Assembly (NCBI RefSeq): GCF_001945665.1
Contig: NZ_CP015780.1
Location: 558,001-622,000 of the forward strand
Reading direction: 5' to 3'
Source: Borreliella mayonii
GTDB taxonomy: Bacteria; Spirochaetota; Spirochaetia; Borreliales; Borreliaceae
DNA length: 64,000 bases
Position 1 is the stretch's first letter. Each line of letters starts with the position of its first letter. The notes under the pieces were generated by a model that worked only from the letters and a program-made list of their open reading frames with translations, had not been told where the DNA came from and made no database searches. Shown one piece after another: positions 54,067-64,000 of the stretch. A program made the translations under genes and the position numbers.

Positions 54067-54780
54067 ATGCAATTGTTAAAAAATAAATATTTATTCAAGC
54101 GGGCTTTGCTTGATCTTTTTTTGGTCTACGCTGTTGTTTATCTGGCATCTCCTTTTGAAAATGTTAATTCAGAATTTTGGAATGTTGATAAAAACCATTT
54201 TTATTTTTGGATTTCAAGATCTTTTTTAATTATTTTTATAATTTATTTTTTTAAACTTATCAGTTCTTATGATGATTTTAGAGCAGAGTTTTTTATTCCT
54301 AAATTTAAATTTATTTTTATTTGGGAGTCTGTTTTAATTTTTATTAAAACAATATTGACCGCAATGATAGTCATTTTTTTAATAGCTTTTTTACTTGAAT
54401 ATCTGTTGCCGGAATCGGTACTTGTCTATTATTTTCAAAACAATGCTGGATTTAATTGGAAGATTAGCAGTAAAAAAGCATTTTTTTTAATGACTTTTAC
54501 TTCTTTTTTTACAGGAGCTTTTGAAGAGTTGTTTTACAGGGCTTTTATTATTACCAAGTTTACACAAATGGGATTTCCTGTTGTAGTTACCGTTATTCTA
54601 AGCAGTATGTTTTTTGCTTATGGGCATTTATATTATGGAATTTTAGGATTTTTGGTTACATTTATATTAGGGGTATTTTTTGCTTTTACCTATTTAAGGT
54701 ATAAAAATGTATATTATGTGATTTTTATACATAGTTTTTATAATATTATTGTTAGTAGTCTGTTGCTTTTTTTAAATTGA
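54067..54780 (+). CDS. CPBP-family intramembrane metalloprotease (CAAX protease-like)
   Basis: 237 residues with about six to seven membrane helices. The abortive-infection/CAAX signature is present: GAFEELFYRAF (motif EExxxR), then FFAYGHLYYG (F..xH) and a final His/Asn motif FIHSFYNIIVS. These proteins cleave within or near the membrane. In bacteria they are linked to bacteriocin immunity, sigma-regulator cleavage or secretion; the substrate here is unknown. The start codon lies directly after the promoter. Confidence 0.9.
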   Translation: MQLLKNKYLFKRALLDLFLVYAVVYLASPFENVNSEFWNVDKNHFYFWISRSFLIIFIIYFFKLISSYDDFRAEFFIPKFKFIFIWESVLIFIKTILTAMIVIFLIAFLLEYLLPESVLVYYFQNNAGFNWKISSKKAFFLMTFTSFFTGAFEELFYRAFIITKFTQMGFPVVVTVILSSMFFAYGHLYYGILGFLVTFILGVFFAFTYLRYKNVYYVIFIHSFYNIIVSSLLLFLN

Positions 54781-54805
54781 TTTTAAATTGTTATGAGGGG
54801 GATTT

Positions 54806-56743
54806 ATGAGAGATACTGTGCCTAAGCGCTTTAAAGAGGTGGTGGCTCTTTATAGCGAGCTTGATATTTTTATATATAAAGAGGGAGAGTCAAAAAGTTT
54901 TAAGAAGCAAATATACGCTGATTTTTGGAATGAGACAAAAAGAGTGGCTTCCGGGCTTTTGCATTGTGGCATTAAAAGGGGAGAGAAGGTTGTAATTATT
55001 TCTGATTCTAGAAGGGAATGGATAATAATTGACATTGCTACTTTAGGGTTAGGCTGCGTTGATGTTCCTAGGGGAAATGATTCTTCTGAGGATGAATTAA
55101 CTTATATTATTAACCATTCTGAATCTACTTTTATTTTTGTTGAAAACAATAAGCAGCTTCACAAAGTTTTATCCAAAAAACATGATCTTAGATTGGTGAG
55201 ATGTATTGTTGTTATTGATGATGATAAATCTTATGAAGAAAAAATGGGGAATATTACTGTATTTTCTTATAAAAAATTACTAGAACTTGGTGCTGAATAT
55301 TTAAGAACTAATCCAAAATCATTTGATATGGAGATTGAAAAAGGTTCTTCAAAAGACATTGCAACTATAATATATACTTCTGGCACAACAGGCATGCCAA
55401 AGGGAGTAATGTTGAGGCATGAATCTTTTATTTTTCAATTAGATAGACTTTATGATTATCTTCCAACGCTTAAACCTGGCAAAATAATGATTTCTATTCT
55501 TCCCCTTTGGCATTCTTTTGAAAGGGCTTGTGAATATATAGTCGCTTTAAAGGGCATAGCAATTGCATATTCAAAGCCCATAGGTCCTGTTTTGTTAAAA
55601 GATTTTTTACTTTTAAATCCTCAAATGATTATTTCTGTGCCTAGAATTTGGGAGGGCATAAGAATGGGCATTATTAAAAAGGTGTCAGAATCTTTTATTA
55701 AGAAGCTTGTATTTGGAGGATTTTTAAAAATTGGAATTGTTTATGCAAAGCTTAAGGAGAGATTTTTAGGCCTTTCTCCTGTTTATAAAAAGACCAATTT
55801 GTTTATTTCGCTTTTTTCAAAAATATTTTTATTTATTGGGATTGTTTTAATTTTTCCTGTTAAATTATTGGGTGATATTTTAGTATTTAAAAAAATAAAA
55901 AATGCCCTTGGGCAAAATTTTGAATTTGGAGTTTCTGGTGGTGGGGCCTTGGTCGATTATGTTGATTATTTTTTCAAGACTGTGGGAATTAAAGTTCTTG
56001 AGGGCTACGGTCTTACTGAAACGGGTCCTATTTTAAGCGTTAGGCGCCTTAAGAGCCCTGTAGCAAGAACTGTAGGACCTATTTTGCCAGATGTTGAATA
56101 CAAAGTAGTTGGAATTGATGGTAAGGTTTTGCCTTTTGGAGAAAAAGGTGAGCTTTGGATAAGGTCGCCACAAATAATGAGCGGTTACTTTAAGGATAAG
56201 GCTAAGACGAATGAAGTTTTAACAGAAGATGGTTGGTTTAACACTGGAGACTTAGTTAGATTAACAATTAATAATGAAATTTCAATTGTTGGTAGAAGCA
56301 AGGATACAATTGTTCTAAGAGGTGGAGAAAATATTGAGCCTGAGCCTCTTGAGAGAGTTTTGGGCAAATCTTTATTTATTGAAAATGTTATGATTGTTGG
56401 TCAAGATCAAAAATTTTTGGGGGCTATTATTGTGCCTAATTTTGATAATCTTGAAAAATGGGCAAATTCTAGTGGAGTGTCTTTTTCTTCTAAGGGTGAT
56501 TTATTGGCCAATGAGGATGTTAACAAACTTTATTCTAAGCATATCTCAGACACTATTAACACTAAATTAGGTTTTAAAAATTTTGAAAAAATAGTAGGTT
56601 TTGTTTTACTTCAGGAGCCTTTTTCAATTGGGGAAGAGCTTACCAATACTCTTAAGTTAAAAAGATATTATATAACCAAAAAGTATGAAGATAAAATAAG
56701 ATTAATTTTTAGCAAAAGTGACTTAGATTTAAACGGATATTAG
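54806..56743 (+). CDS. Long-chain acyl-CoA ligase (AMP-forming)
   Basis: 645 residues. It activates fatty acids scavenged from the host. Adenylate-forming motifs: TIIYTSGTTGMPKGVM (P-loop), ILPLWHSFER, GYGLTETGPILSVRR and WFNTGDL, with VGRSKDTIVLRGGENIEPEPLE in the C-terminal lid. A hydrophobic stretch near residues 330-350 may touch the membrane. GAGGGGG lies just upstream of the ATG. The stop codon forms the base of the shared terminator. Confidence 0.94.
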   Translation: MRDTVPKRFKEVVALYSELDIFIYKEGESKSFKKQIYADFWNETKRVASGLLHCGIKRGEKVVIISDSRREWIIIDIATLGLGCVDVPRGNDSSEDELTYIINHSESTFIFVENNKQLHKVLSKKHDLRLVRCIVVIDDDKSYEEKMGNITVFSYKKLLELGAEYLRTNPKSFDMEIEKGSSKDIATIIYTSGTTGMPKGVMLRHESFIFQLDRLYDYLPTLKPGKIMISILPLWHSFERACEYIVALKGIAIAYSKPIGPVLLKDFLLLNPQMIISVPRIWEGIRMGIIKKVSESFIKKLVFGGFLKIGIVYAKLKERFLGLSPVYKKTNLFISLFSKIFLFIGIVLIFPVKLLGDILVFKKIKNALGQNFEFGVSGGGALVDYVDYFFKTVGIKVLEGYGLTETGPILSVRRLKSPVARTVGPILPDVEYKVVGIDGKVLPFGEKGELWIRSPQIMSGYFKDKAKTNEVLTEDGWFNTGDLVRLTINNEISIVGRSKDTIVLRGGENIEPEPLERVLGKSLFIENVMIVGQDQKFLGAIIVPNFDNLEKWANSSGVSFSSKGDLLANEDVNKLYSKHISDTINTKLGFKNFEKIVGFVLLQEPFSIGEELTNTLKLKRYYITKKYEDKIRLIFSKSDLDLNGY

Positions 56744-56774
56744 ACAAGAAAATATTACAAAATTTTCTTGTCTA
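56741..56774. terminator. Perfect 13-bp palindrome, shared terminator of two convergent genes
   Basis: Arms 56741-56753 (TAGACAAGAAAAT) and 56762-56774 are exact complements with an 8-base loop. The outer three bases of each arm are the two TAG stop codons: the acyl-CoA ligase on the plus strand and argS on the minus strand. Confidence 0.8.
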
Positions 56775-58529
56775 CATCTTTAACATATAAGGAATATTGA
56801 GTAGGTGCATGCAATTTTTTATTGTTTGTAATATGGCTTTTAAAAATTCGATTCTTGCGGCTGTTAAATCAGTATTGTTTATATCTATTACTTTAACTTC
56901 TTGGTAGTATGCGCTAAAATGCTTTGCAAGTGAGTATGAATAGCTGGCAAGTATTGAAGGGTTTAAATCTTTTGCTGCCTTGATTATATTTTCTTCTAAT
57001 TCTGATATAATTTTAATAATTTCCCACTCTTTTTCATGTTTTAAAAGTTCAAAATCAATTTTTTCCATTATAGGAATAGAAAGTGCATTATATTTCTCAA
57101 GAATGCTATTAATTCTTGCTCCAACGTATTGAATATATGGTCCAGAATTTCCTGTGAAAGATAGACTTTCTTTTTTATTAAATACAATATCTTTATGTAT
57201 AGCTGATTTTAGCAGATAATAGTGAATTGCTCCTAGTACAATATTTAAAGCATTTTTTTTAGCATTCTCTTTATTCTCAATTTTTTGTGTAATTTCAGGC
57301 ATTATTGATTCCATTAGGTCTAAAATTAAATTATCTGCGTCAATTACATTGCCTTCTCTTGATTTCATTTTACCATCAATAAGATTAACCATTCCGTGTG
57401 ACAAATGAATAAGTTTTTTGTTTTTAGAAATTCCCAATTTTTCTGATACAAAAAATAAACTTTTGAAGTGCTGAATTTGTTCGTTTCCAACTACATAAAT
57501 CATTTCTTCAAAATTAAATTCTTTTCCTCTAACTGCTATATTTCCTAAATCTTGGGTAAGATAAATAGATGTTCCGTTTGATCTTAAGAGTACTTTTTGT
57601 TTTACTTTAGTGTCTGCTTTTTCGCCTGAGTCAAAGGGTAAGTCAATACATATTGCGCCATCTTCTCGTTTGTAACAAAATCCTTTTTCAAGCCCTTCTA
57701 ACACGACATTTTTTCCAATTTCAAAAATTTCACTTTCAAGGTAAATTTTATCAAAGAAGGTGTTTGTAATTTTATATGTTTCTTTTATCCCTTCAATTGC
57801 CCATTTATTTAGTTTTTCCCAAAGTTCAATTGTGCTTGCATCTTTTTGTTCCCATTTTAAAAGCAGATTTTGAATTTCTTTTTCAGCATTTTCATTTTCT
57901 TGCGAGTATTCGTTGTATTTAACATAAAAATCGCCAATTAAATGGTCTCCTTTTTTAAAAGCTTTTTCAGGGGTAATGTCATTTCCAAATTTTTTATATG
58001 CAAGCATTGACTTGCAGATGTGAACCCCTCGGTCGTTTATTAAGTTTATTTTTGTAATTTTTGCACCTACAGCTTTTAATATTCTTGACAGACTTTCTCC
58101 TATTACGTCATTTCTAAGATGTCCCACATGCAGCGGTTTGTTTGTGTTTGGTGATGAAAATTCCAATATTATTTTTTTATTGTCTAGATATTTACTTGTT
58201 CCATAGGTATCTTTTTGGGTATTTACCATTTGTATTGTGTTGCTTATATATTCTTTTCTAGAAATTTTAATGTTTAAGTAAGGCCCTATAGCTTTAATTT
58301 CGTATTTAGCTTTAAGAGTTTTTATTATTTCTTCAGAGATAGTTGCAATAGGAAGTTTTAAGGTTTTGCTAAGCTCAAATATTAATATAGAAATATCTCC
58401 CAGATCACTTTTTGGAGGTTTTTGAATATTTATATTGATCTTATCTAGCTTTATGTTATTTGATAATGCTAGATTGGCAACTATAATACCAATTTCGTCT
58501 TTAATCTTTTTTTTAACACTTTTATTCAT
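56772..58529 (-). CDS. argS: Arginyl-tRNA synthetase
   Basis: 585 residues. The N-terminal Add-1 domain covers about 1-110. The HIGH motif is in [17 protein letters not shown]. The KMSKS equivalent appears as [11 protein letters not shown]. The C-terminal DALR anticodon domain has [12 protein letters not shown] and ends [11 protein letters not shown]. The ATG lies 8 bases inside the upstream gene, with AAAGAGG five to six bases before it. A near copy of this start region lies 28 bases upstream. Confidence 0.97.
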   Translation of the reverse strand: MNKSVKKKIKDEIGIIVANLALSNNIKLDKININIQKPPKSDLGDISILIFELSKTLKLPIATISEEIIKTLKAKYEIKAIGPYLNIKISRKEYISNTIQMVNTQKDTYGTSKYLDNKKIILEFSSPNTNKPLHVGHLRNDVIGESLSRILKAVGAKITKINLINDRGVHICKSMLAYKKFGNDITPEKAFKKGDHLIGDFYVKYNEYSQENENAEKEIQNLLLKWEQKDASTIELWEKLNKWAIEGIKETYKITNTFFDKIYLESEIFEIGKNVVLEGLEKGFCYKREDGAICIDLPFDSGEKADTKVKQKVLLRSNGTSIYLTQDLGNIAVRGKEFNFEEMIYVVGNEQIQHFKSLFFVSEKLGISKNKKLIHLSHGMVNLIDGKMKSREGNVIDADNLILDLMESIMPEITQKIENKENAKKNALNIVLGAIHYYLLKSAIHKDIVFNKKESLSFTGNSGPYIQYVGARINSILEKYNALSIPIMEKIDFELLKHEKEWEIIKIISELEENIIKAAKDLNPSILASYSYSLAKHFSAYYQEVKVIDINNTDLTAARIEFLKAILQTIKNCMHLLNIPYMLKM

Positions 58530-58567
58530 TTTTTTCCTCTTTAACGCTTTTATTCATTTTTTTCTCT
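58513..58567. repeat. Direct repeat duplicating the argS ribosome site and start
   Basis: 58513-58540 and 58541-58567 differ by one indel and one substitution. On the coding strand both contain a purine-rich AAAGAG, an A run, ATGAATAAAAG and GTT. A third partial copy follows to 58577. Only the copy ending at 58529 is in the argS frame; the other is in the frame of the upstream membrane protein. Confidence 0.9.
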
Positions 58568-59148
58568 TTAACACTTGTTATCATATTAATTAATAATAAA
58601 ATTAAAGACGCTGCAATAAAAATGTTTGAGCTATGGGCTGACATTTTTATATTTATAAGCCCCTTTATTATAGAAATCTCTTTGTTAAAAAGTTTTAAAT
58701 TCCCTGTGTTTAATATTTCTCTAATAAATGAGATTGTTAAGTTTAAGGTAATGAAAATTAAAATTGGAATTTTAGAATATTTAATTATCATTGATGGATT
58801 TTTTAGGATTTTGAAAGGCTCGTTTTTATGAAATGATATTATTATTGCTATTAAAATGGGTATTGAAAATTTAAATTCTTTGTATAAGGTTGGTGTTAAA
58901 TATAGCATGAATAAGTAAGTTAGGCTAGTAAAAATTCCTATTATTAATAGATATATTCCTAATATATGGCTTTTATGTTTTTTCAGTTCTATTTGATTGA
59001 TTATTAAGGCAGGAAGTATAATGCATATTGAAATCCAAACAGATATGATGCTAGCATCTAAAAAGTTTTTTGTATAAGCAAAAATAGGAAATAACATTAA
59101 ATGGCTTTTAAGATATTTTTCAATATTATAAAATGTCTTTTTTTGCAT
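58522..59148 (-). CDS. Hypothetical multi-pass membrane protein upstream of argS
   Basis: 208 residues with about six hydrophobic helices: near 15-50, 60-80, 85-105, 115-140 and 165-190. It has a basic C-terminal tail ([14 protein letters not shown]) produced by the duplicated argS start region. It overlaps argS by 8 bases, so it is co-translated with it. No motif is recognised. Confidence 0.7.
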   Translation of the reverse strand: MQKKTFYNIEKYLKSHLMLFPIFAYTKNFLDASIISVWISICIILPALIINQIELKKHKSHILGIYLLIIGIFTSLTYLFMLYLTPTLYKEFKFSIPILIAIIISFHKNEPFKILKNPSMIIKYSKIPILIFITLNLTISFIREILNTGNLKLFNKEISIIKGLINIKMSAHSSNIFIAASLILLLINMITSVKEKKMNKSVKEEKNE

Positions 59149-59169
59149 ATTATTTCCTTTTAGTCTATT

Positions 59170-61317
59170 TTATTTGGTTTTAAATTGATTTGTGCTTTCG
59201 CTAATTTCAGAAATATGGCTTGAGTTTGTAGTTCCTAAAACCTTAATACGCTCAATTGCTTCTACTAGTTTATTAATTTCTTCTTTTAAACCTTTCATTG
59301 AATTTGAGACCGTAATATTAATTTCTCCCAACAGTTTAATAGTGCTAATGATTTCTTTGTTGCCTCTAAACATATCATTTGAACCAATTTTCACTTCATA
59401 TGTTATTTCCCGCATTGTATTTAAAGCCTTTAAAATTTCTTGGCTACCTATTGATTGCTCTTGCATTGTATGATTTATTTCTTCTATTACTTGAACAACT
59501 AGATTGATTGAATCGAATATTTGGTTGAAAGCTTTATTTGTTAATTCAGAGGTGTTTACGGTTTTGGTTATTGAGTCCATTATTTCGTTAATTGATGAAG
59601 CAACAGATTCTGATTGTGATGTCACTTGTTCTGCTAGGTCTTTTATTTCTTCTGCAACAATGGCAAATCCTTTTCCGGCCTCGCCAGCGTGAGATGCTTC
59701 AATTGCAGCGTTCATTGAGAGTAGGTTGGTTTGGCTTGCTATAGATGAAATTAAAGCGTTTGCTTCTTGTAATCTTGTTGAGTTTTTGAAAATCTCTTTA
59801 ATTTGAGCAATAACTTCTTCTTGTTTTTTTCGCCCATCATCAGAGAATCTTTTTAGCTCTTCTGTGCTTTTTGCAGCTTTTTGAGTTATTTCTGTTATTG
59901 ATTGTATTCCCCCTATCATTTCTTCGATAGCCGATGAGGATTGTTCAACGCTTGCGGCTTGAGTTTCAATTGAATTGTCAAGAGATGAAATATTCTTTGA
60001 AAGACTTTCAATTATGTTTGTTGTATTAGAGATGAATTCCACCTGTTTTTCTACTTCTTCTTGTGTTTTTTCTATGTATTGATTCGAATTTTTTATTGTA
60101 TTATGAGTTTTGTTTATTTCGCTAAATAAATGGTCTCCGTTTTCTTTCAGTAGCTTTACTCGTTCTTGTAGTGAATTAATTACATTTTTTAGATTTTCAA
60201 TAAAATGACCAAAAAGATTTATTGTTGAGCTTATTGAATCTTTACCTTTTGATTCAATTTTAAATGTTAAGTCGCCGTTTTTAACTTTTGGAATGACAAC
60301 ATTAAGTTTATCTATTTTTGATATTATTAAAGTTTTTATGGTTGATATCATTATTAATATAAAAATTATTACCAAAATAAATATAATGGAAAGTGAAACT
60401 AATCTCATATTTTTAAATTCTTTTGAAAATATGTTGTTATAATCTATTTTTATTCCTAAGTACCAATGGGATGTTGTGATCCTTGCTAAGGAGATTATTT
60501 CATTTGAATTGCTTGTATTGTAATTTGCTTTTCCTTGAGATAATGCATTTAGTATTTCAGTTAATGTTTTTAGGTTAAAACCAAATATGTGCTTTATATT
60601 TTTTAAAACTTCGTCTTTTCCTCCAAATGCATCGCCATTGTTGTTTATTAGGTATACATTAAAGTATTTTGATGAGTTTTGGCTACTTGCATTTTGCTCT
60701 AATAATGAGTTTTCCAAAAGCAGTAAAAGATATTCTTTTAGTTCTGCAATTTTTTCTGAAATGTCAGCATATAAAATAATATATCCAATATTAGATTTTT
60801 TTGAATCTGTTATTTTATATGCTATTGGAATATAAAAATTATTATTTATTTTTGCTAAACTGTTGTGAAGAATTGAAATTTGAAATGTAGTTATAGCTTT
60901 GCCCAGAAGCAATTCTTTTAAGCTTATATATTGACCGTTTCTTTTTTTTTCACTTGATGCAATTATGTATCCATCTTTGTTTGCATACTCTATTATTTTA
61001 ATAAAGGACGGCAGTGTAATTAAAATTTTGTCAGATACTAAGTGCTCTTCACTTTTGTTATTCAGAATTGCAGATTTATAATCATATCTGGCTGTTAATA
61101 CGCTTAAAGCTTTTATTATTTCTTTAGATTCATCAGAAAAGCTTTTAATCATTGCTTGGTTAATGAATTTTGTAAAGTCTTGAAGTTCTTTTGTTATGAT
61201 TTTTTTATAACCCTGATCTAGTAGCAAAAAGGTTGTTGCAATAATGATTATTGTATATGCCAGAATTATAAAATTGAATTTATAAAAAAGGCTGGAGTTA
61301 AGTTTCTTTTTTTTCAC
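59170..61317 (-). CDS. Methyl-accepting chemotaxis protein (MCP2 type), membrane-bound
   Basis: 715 residues from a GTG with GAGGAG upstream. TM1 ([18 protein letters not shown]) is followed by a periplasmic sensor of about 270 residues, probably a double-Cache fold, then TM2 ([15 protein letters not shown]), a HAMP domain and a long signalling coil. The tip is [20 protein letters not shown] (about 525-545), then [11 protein letters not shown]. Methylatable Glu/Gln pairs ([20 protein letters not shown]) are present. No CheR/CheB pentapeptide is seen. It is divergent from mcp3. Confidence 0.95.
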   Translation of the reverse strand: MKKKKLNSSLFYKFNFIILAYTIIIIATTFLLLDQGYKKIITKELQDFTKFINQAMIKSFSDESKEIIKALSVLTARYDYKSAILNNKSEEHLVSDKILITLPSFIKIIEYANKDGYIIASSEKKRNGQYISLKELLLGKAITTFQISILHNSLAKINNNFYIPIAYKITDSKKSNIGYIILYADISEKIAELKEYLLLLLENSLLEQNASSQNSSKYFNVYLINNNGDAFGGKDEVLKNIKHIFGFNLKTLTEILNALSQGKANYNTSNSNEIISLARITTSHWYLGIKIDYNNIFSKEFKNMRLVSLSIIFILVIIFILIMISTIKTLIISKIDKLNVVIPKVKNGDLTFKIESKGKDSISSTINLFGHFIENLKNVINSLQERVKLLKENGDHLFSEINKTHNTIKNSNQYIEKTQEEVEKQVEFISNTTNIIESLSKNISSLDNSIETQAASVEQSSSAIEEMIGGIQSITEITQKAAKSTEELKRFSDDGRKKQEEVIAQIKEIFKNSTRLQEANALISSIASQTNLLSMNAAIEASHAGEAGKGFAIVAEEIKDLAEQVTSQSESVASSINEIMDSITKTVNTSELTNKAFNQIFDSINLVVQVIEEINHTMQEQSIGSQEILKALNTMREITYEVKIGSNDMFRGNKEIISTIKLLGEINITVSNSMKGLKEEINKLVEAIERIKVLGTTNSSHISEISESTNQFKTK

Positions 61318-61583
61318 TAAGTCTCCTCAAAGTTTTGTTTTTTGTAAAATTTTTAAAACATTAAATTTTTAGTATTCTATATGTTTTATTATATAATTAT
61401 ATATGCATGTAGCTAAATAATAAAATAATTATTTGCAAATATTTGAAGGATTTAGTCTTTAAGATTGAAGAAGAAAGGTCTAATTTGTCAATTGTTATTA
61501 GTAATTATTTATATATGATTTATGAAGGTGAAAGTTTTGTTTTAAGGCTTTAATCATACTAATGTTATATTTGGAGAGCTTTT

Positions 61584-63791
61584 ATGACAGATGAGAATTT
61601 AATCGATGTTAATTTGAAAAACACTAAACGATTTCTTTATCTAGTTTTATTTGGATTCCTTTTTTTTAATTTTTTATTTATAGGCTATGCTTATATGAAT
61701 CATAAAAATGAATATTTGGATCGCTTTAAATTTGATGCTAAGTTGTTTTTAAACAGTGTATCTACTGTTATTAAAGCTAAATATTCGGAATCCTCTAGGT
61801 TTCTTGAGGAGCTTGTAAAAGATAGTTATAGGTTTGGGATATTGGTAAATTCTTCAAAGAGCTTTCTTTTGTCTTCAAGTTTAAAATTGGGTGATGGCTT
61901 AGATGAAAATAGCGATTTGTTTTTAAAGTCAAGAGAATTTAGTGCTATAGATAAAATTTTTAAAACTATTCCTTTAGCAGAAGATTCACTTGAAGGCATA
62001 TTTTATATTCCTATAGGAAAAAATGTTTTAATATCAAATTCAAATTTTTCATTTTTAGGTTTAAAAGATGTTAGATTGGATCCAATTTATTCTGTTCCTG
62101 TAGAAAAAAATTCTAAATATTATTCAAGATACATGATGATAGATGAGAAAATTTACTCTGTAGTAAGTTTTCCGGTTAGAGATTCTGTTGCAACATTGGG
62201 TGTTATAGGGATTTTAGTATGCTTTGATGAATCGTTAGATATTATTGAAAATCAGTTGTATTCTTCTCTTAAATTTAGCAGTAAGAATTATAATTTTTTT
62301 ATGCTTGACAGAAATTATATGCCCATTTTTTTAAACTTTAACAATCTTCAGGATAAATCTTTTTCTACAGCTTATAGTGAGAATTTTTTTAACAAAGTTA
62401 TAGCTTATGCTAAAAAAGATTCTTCTGTTTCTCAGTACACTTTTAATTATGAAAGAGATTTTTATTCTTTAAACTTTGTAAAAACCGATGATTTTTTGAT
62501 TCAGGGGTTGATTTTAAATGTCAATTCCATTCCTATTATGTTTAAATCAAATTGGGTTATATTTTTTACATTTTTATTATTATCTTTTGCAATTATTTTT
62601 TATTTGTGTAATACTTTTGCTTTTTCATTAATTAATGATTTTAACAGAATTGTTGATTATCAAAAATTAAAAAGCGATCCTTTTAGTCTTGAGTCTCCCT
62701 TAGAGATTAAGTATTCTTCGTCTATTATTTCTTATATTAGTTCAAAGCTAGATAATCTGTCGTCTAAGAGTAACGAATCTTTTGAGAAGATAAAATTTTA
62801 TTCTAAAGATTTAAATGAGTATTTGGAACAAATAGAAACTGCTATATTAAATACTGAGAGTATAGATTCTAGCATTTTAGCTTACGAACAGCTAAAAGAT
62901 ACTTTTTCTAGATTTGAAAAGTCAATTGTTGATATTTTAAAAGGCTTTGAATCTATTGCTGATCCGATTAATGATCACAATAAATATATATCAGAAATTT
63001 CTTCAAATTTTGAGGAAAATGTTAGTTTTTTCTATAGTATAGATAAAAATTTGGAAATTTTTAATAAAGTTGCCACTATAAATTCTACTGATATTGAAAA
63101 TATTAAAAGTAAGGTTTTTGATTTAAATATTGTTTTTGAAAATGTGAATAAAAATTTTGCAGATCTTTTGTCTCAAACAAATAGTTTGCAAAGTGTAAAT
63201 AAACTTTTAGTTTCAATTTCAGCCCAGACCAATATGCTTGCTATGAATGCAGCAATTGAAGCAGCAAAAGCAGGTGATGCAGGTAAAAGTTTTGCAGTTG
63301 TTGCTGAAGAGATTAGAAAGCTTGCTATTAATTCTGGAAAATATTCTAAAACCATTAAAGATGAACTTAAAACGGTTGACAGCATTATTGCAGTAATTAA
63401 TTCAGAGATTGATACAATTTATAAAAATTTCATAGACATTCAAGATAATGTAGACAACAATTTTTCAAGACATGAGAAAGTAGATCTTACCCTTGCTAAG
63501 CATTTTAAAGAAATTGGCGAGTTTAAAGAAAGATATTTGTCTCACGATACTAAGATCAGAGATGCTAAAAATATATATAAAGAAATATTTAATAACCATT
63601 ATTTTGTTAGTAGCAAGTTTAACAATTTTAGCCAAGATTTAAAAGAGTTTAAAGTTTCTAAGATGAATTTAGATGCGGTAAGCTCTCTTCAAGAATATTC
63701 ATCTTTGGTGAAATCTTCTAAGGATAAGATATTAAAGACAAAGCAATTGATTCAAAAGATTAATGATGAGATTAAAGGTGTTCTTTTTTAG
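61584..63791 (+). CDS. Methyl-accepting chemotaxis protein (MCP3 type), membrane-bound
   Basis: 735 residues. TM1 ([20 protein letters not shown]), a Cache-like periplasmic sensor (about 40-325), TM2 ([18 protein letters not shown]), then a signalling coil. The tip [20 protein letters not shown] lies at about 543-562, then [10 protein letters not shown]. The HAMP region is weak and the coil is poor in the usual methylation-site pattern. GGAG lies 8 bases before the ATG. It shares the 266-base control region with mcp2. It is convergent with murB across 9 bases. Confidence 0.95.
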   Translation: MTDENLIDVNLKNTKRFLYLVLFGFLFFNFLFIGYAYMNHKNEYLDRFKFDAKLFLNSVSTVIKAKYSESSRFLEELVKDSYRFGILVNSSKSFLLSSSLKLGDGLDENSDLFLKSREFSAIDKIFKTIPLAEDSLEGIFYIPIGKNVLISNSNFSFLGLKDVRLDPIYSVPVEKNSKYYSRYMMIDEKIYSVVSFPVRDSVATLGVIGILVCFDESLDIIENQLYSSLKFSSKNYNFFMLDRNYMPIFLNFNNLQDKSFSTAYSENFFNKVIAYAKKDSSVSQYTFNYERDFYSLNFVKTDDFLIQGLILNVNSIPIMFKSNWVIFFTFLLLSFAIIFYLCNTFAFSLINDFNRIVDYQKLKSDPFSLESPLEIKYSSSIISYISSKLDNLSSKSNESFEKIKFYSKDLNEYLEQIETAILNTESIDSSILAYEQLKDTFSRFEKSIVDILKGFESIADPINDHNKYISEISSNFEENVSFFYSIDKNLEIFNKVATINSTDIENIKSKVFDLNIVFENVNKNFADLLSQTNSLQSVNKLLVSISAQTNMLAMNAAIEAAKAGDAGKSFAVVAEEIRKLAINSGKYSKTIKDELKTVDSIIAVINSEIDTIYKNFIDIQDNVDNNFSRHEKVDLTLAKHFKEIGEFKERYLSHDTKIRDAKNIYKEIFNNHYFVSSKFNNFSQDLKEFKVSKMNLDAVSSLQEYSSLVKSSKDKILKTKQLIQKINDEIKGVLF

Positions 63792-63800
63792 TTTTTTTGA

Positions 63801-64000
63801 TTATTTGAATCCTATGTAAAGAACTTCTTCTTCAAGTAAAAGCCCGGTTTTCAAGTAGACCTCAGCTTTTACTTTTTCAATTAATCTTTTTATGTCATTT
63901 GCTGTTGCATTATTAATATTGATAATAAAGTTTCCATGATATTTAGATACTGTGGCGCCTCCAATGCTTAGTCCTTTGAGCTTGCACTCTTCAATTATTT
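63801..64000 (-). CDS. murB: UDP-N-acetylenolpyruvoylglucosamine reductase, C-terminal part (5' part outside window)
   Basis: The last 66 codons are visible and end ...EEEVLYIGFK, then TAA at 63801-63803. The segment CKLKGLSIGGATVSKYHGNF matches the MurB family aGlkG...GgA.VS..HanFi, followed by NNATANDIKRLIEKVKAEVYLKTGLLLEEEV, which carries the conserved catalytic-Glu context (G..LE.Ev). MurB reduces enolpyruvyl-UDP-GlcNAc to UDP-MurNAc. Confidence 0.9.
   Translation of the reverse strand, partial: IIEECKLKGLSIGGATVSKYHGNFIININNATANDIKRLIEKVKAEVYLKTGLLLEEEVLYIGFK

Overview
The window is very A+T-rich, gene-dense chromosomal DNA of a Lyme-group spirochaete (Borrelia/Borreliella burgdorferi sensu lato). 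The gene order matches what I remember of the B31 chromosome from about BB0546 to BB0598: coaE-polA-fliS-cheY, ligA, ptsHI-crr, htpG/gnd, the cheW2-cheA1-cheB2-cheY2 cluster, pyrH, pyrG, mcp, dnaE, recG, murD, metG, pta, ksgA, argS, two mcp genes and murB. That identification rests on gene order and protein families; no search was run. I see no rRNA, CRISPR array, insertion sequence or prophage. There is one tRNA gene, tRNA-Leu(CAA).

Layout. 1-4.8 kb: a minus-strand operon of cheY, fliS, a FlgN-like flagellar chaperone candidate, polA, coaE and a membrane-anchored protein. 5-8.5 kb: ligA, convergent with an exported coiled-coil protein. 8.8-12 kb: three overlapping genes that look like the three subunits of a xanthine-dehydrogenase-family enzyme but have lost most cofactor motifs. 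12-14.7 kb: ptsH-ptsI-crr. 14.7-18.1 kb: htpG and gnd, divergent. 18.1-20 kb: three tandem small outer-membrane beta-barrel-like proteins. 20.2-26.7 kb: a six-gene chemotaxis operon. 26.8-32.4 kb: tRNA-Leu, an archaeal-type pyrH, a glycosyltransferase, an ABC exporter pair and pyrG. 32.4-41.3 kb: two hypotheticals, a soluble chemoreceptor, dnaE, a YggT protein and recG. 41.3-47.5 kb: cell-wall genes (an M15 peptidase, murD, a FemABX transferase) around two tandem MATE exporters. 47.5-56.7 kb: metG, an exported MTA/SAH nucleosidase, pta, ksgA, a shortened ComEC, a CPBP protease and an acyl-CoA ligase. 56.8-64 kb: argS, a membrane protein, the divergent mcp2 and mcp3, and the 3' part of murB.

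How it works together. Sensing and motility dominate: two cheY genes, cheA, cheB, cheW, three chemoreceptors, a degenerate receptor-like protein, fliS and a FlgN-like protein. Central metabolism is minimal and salvage-based: PTS sugar entry, the pentose phosphate step of Gnd, Pta, and UMP kinase plus CTP synthase. The cell-wall genes fit an ornithine/glycine-bridged peptidoglycan.

Most interesting reads: (1) the eroded three-subunit XDH-like complex; (2) several genes whose -10 box lies only 5-8 nt before the start codon with no Shine-Dalgarno site, so probably leaderless (ligA, mcp1, murD, the CPBP gene); (3) a zinc-binding CZB-type domain in mcp1 with all four zinc ligands replaced; (4) a PD-(D/E)XK-like signature in an uncharacterised 195-residue protein; (5) stop codons of convergent genes built into shared terminator palindromes or overlapping one another.
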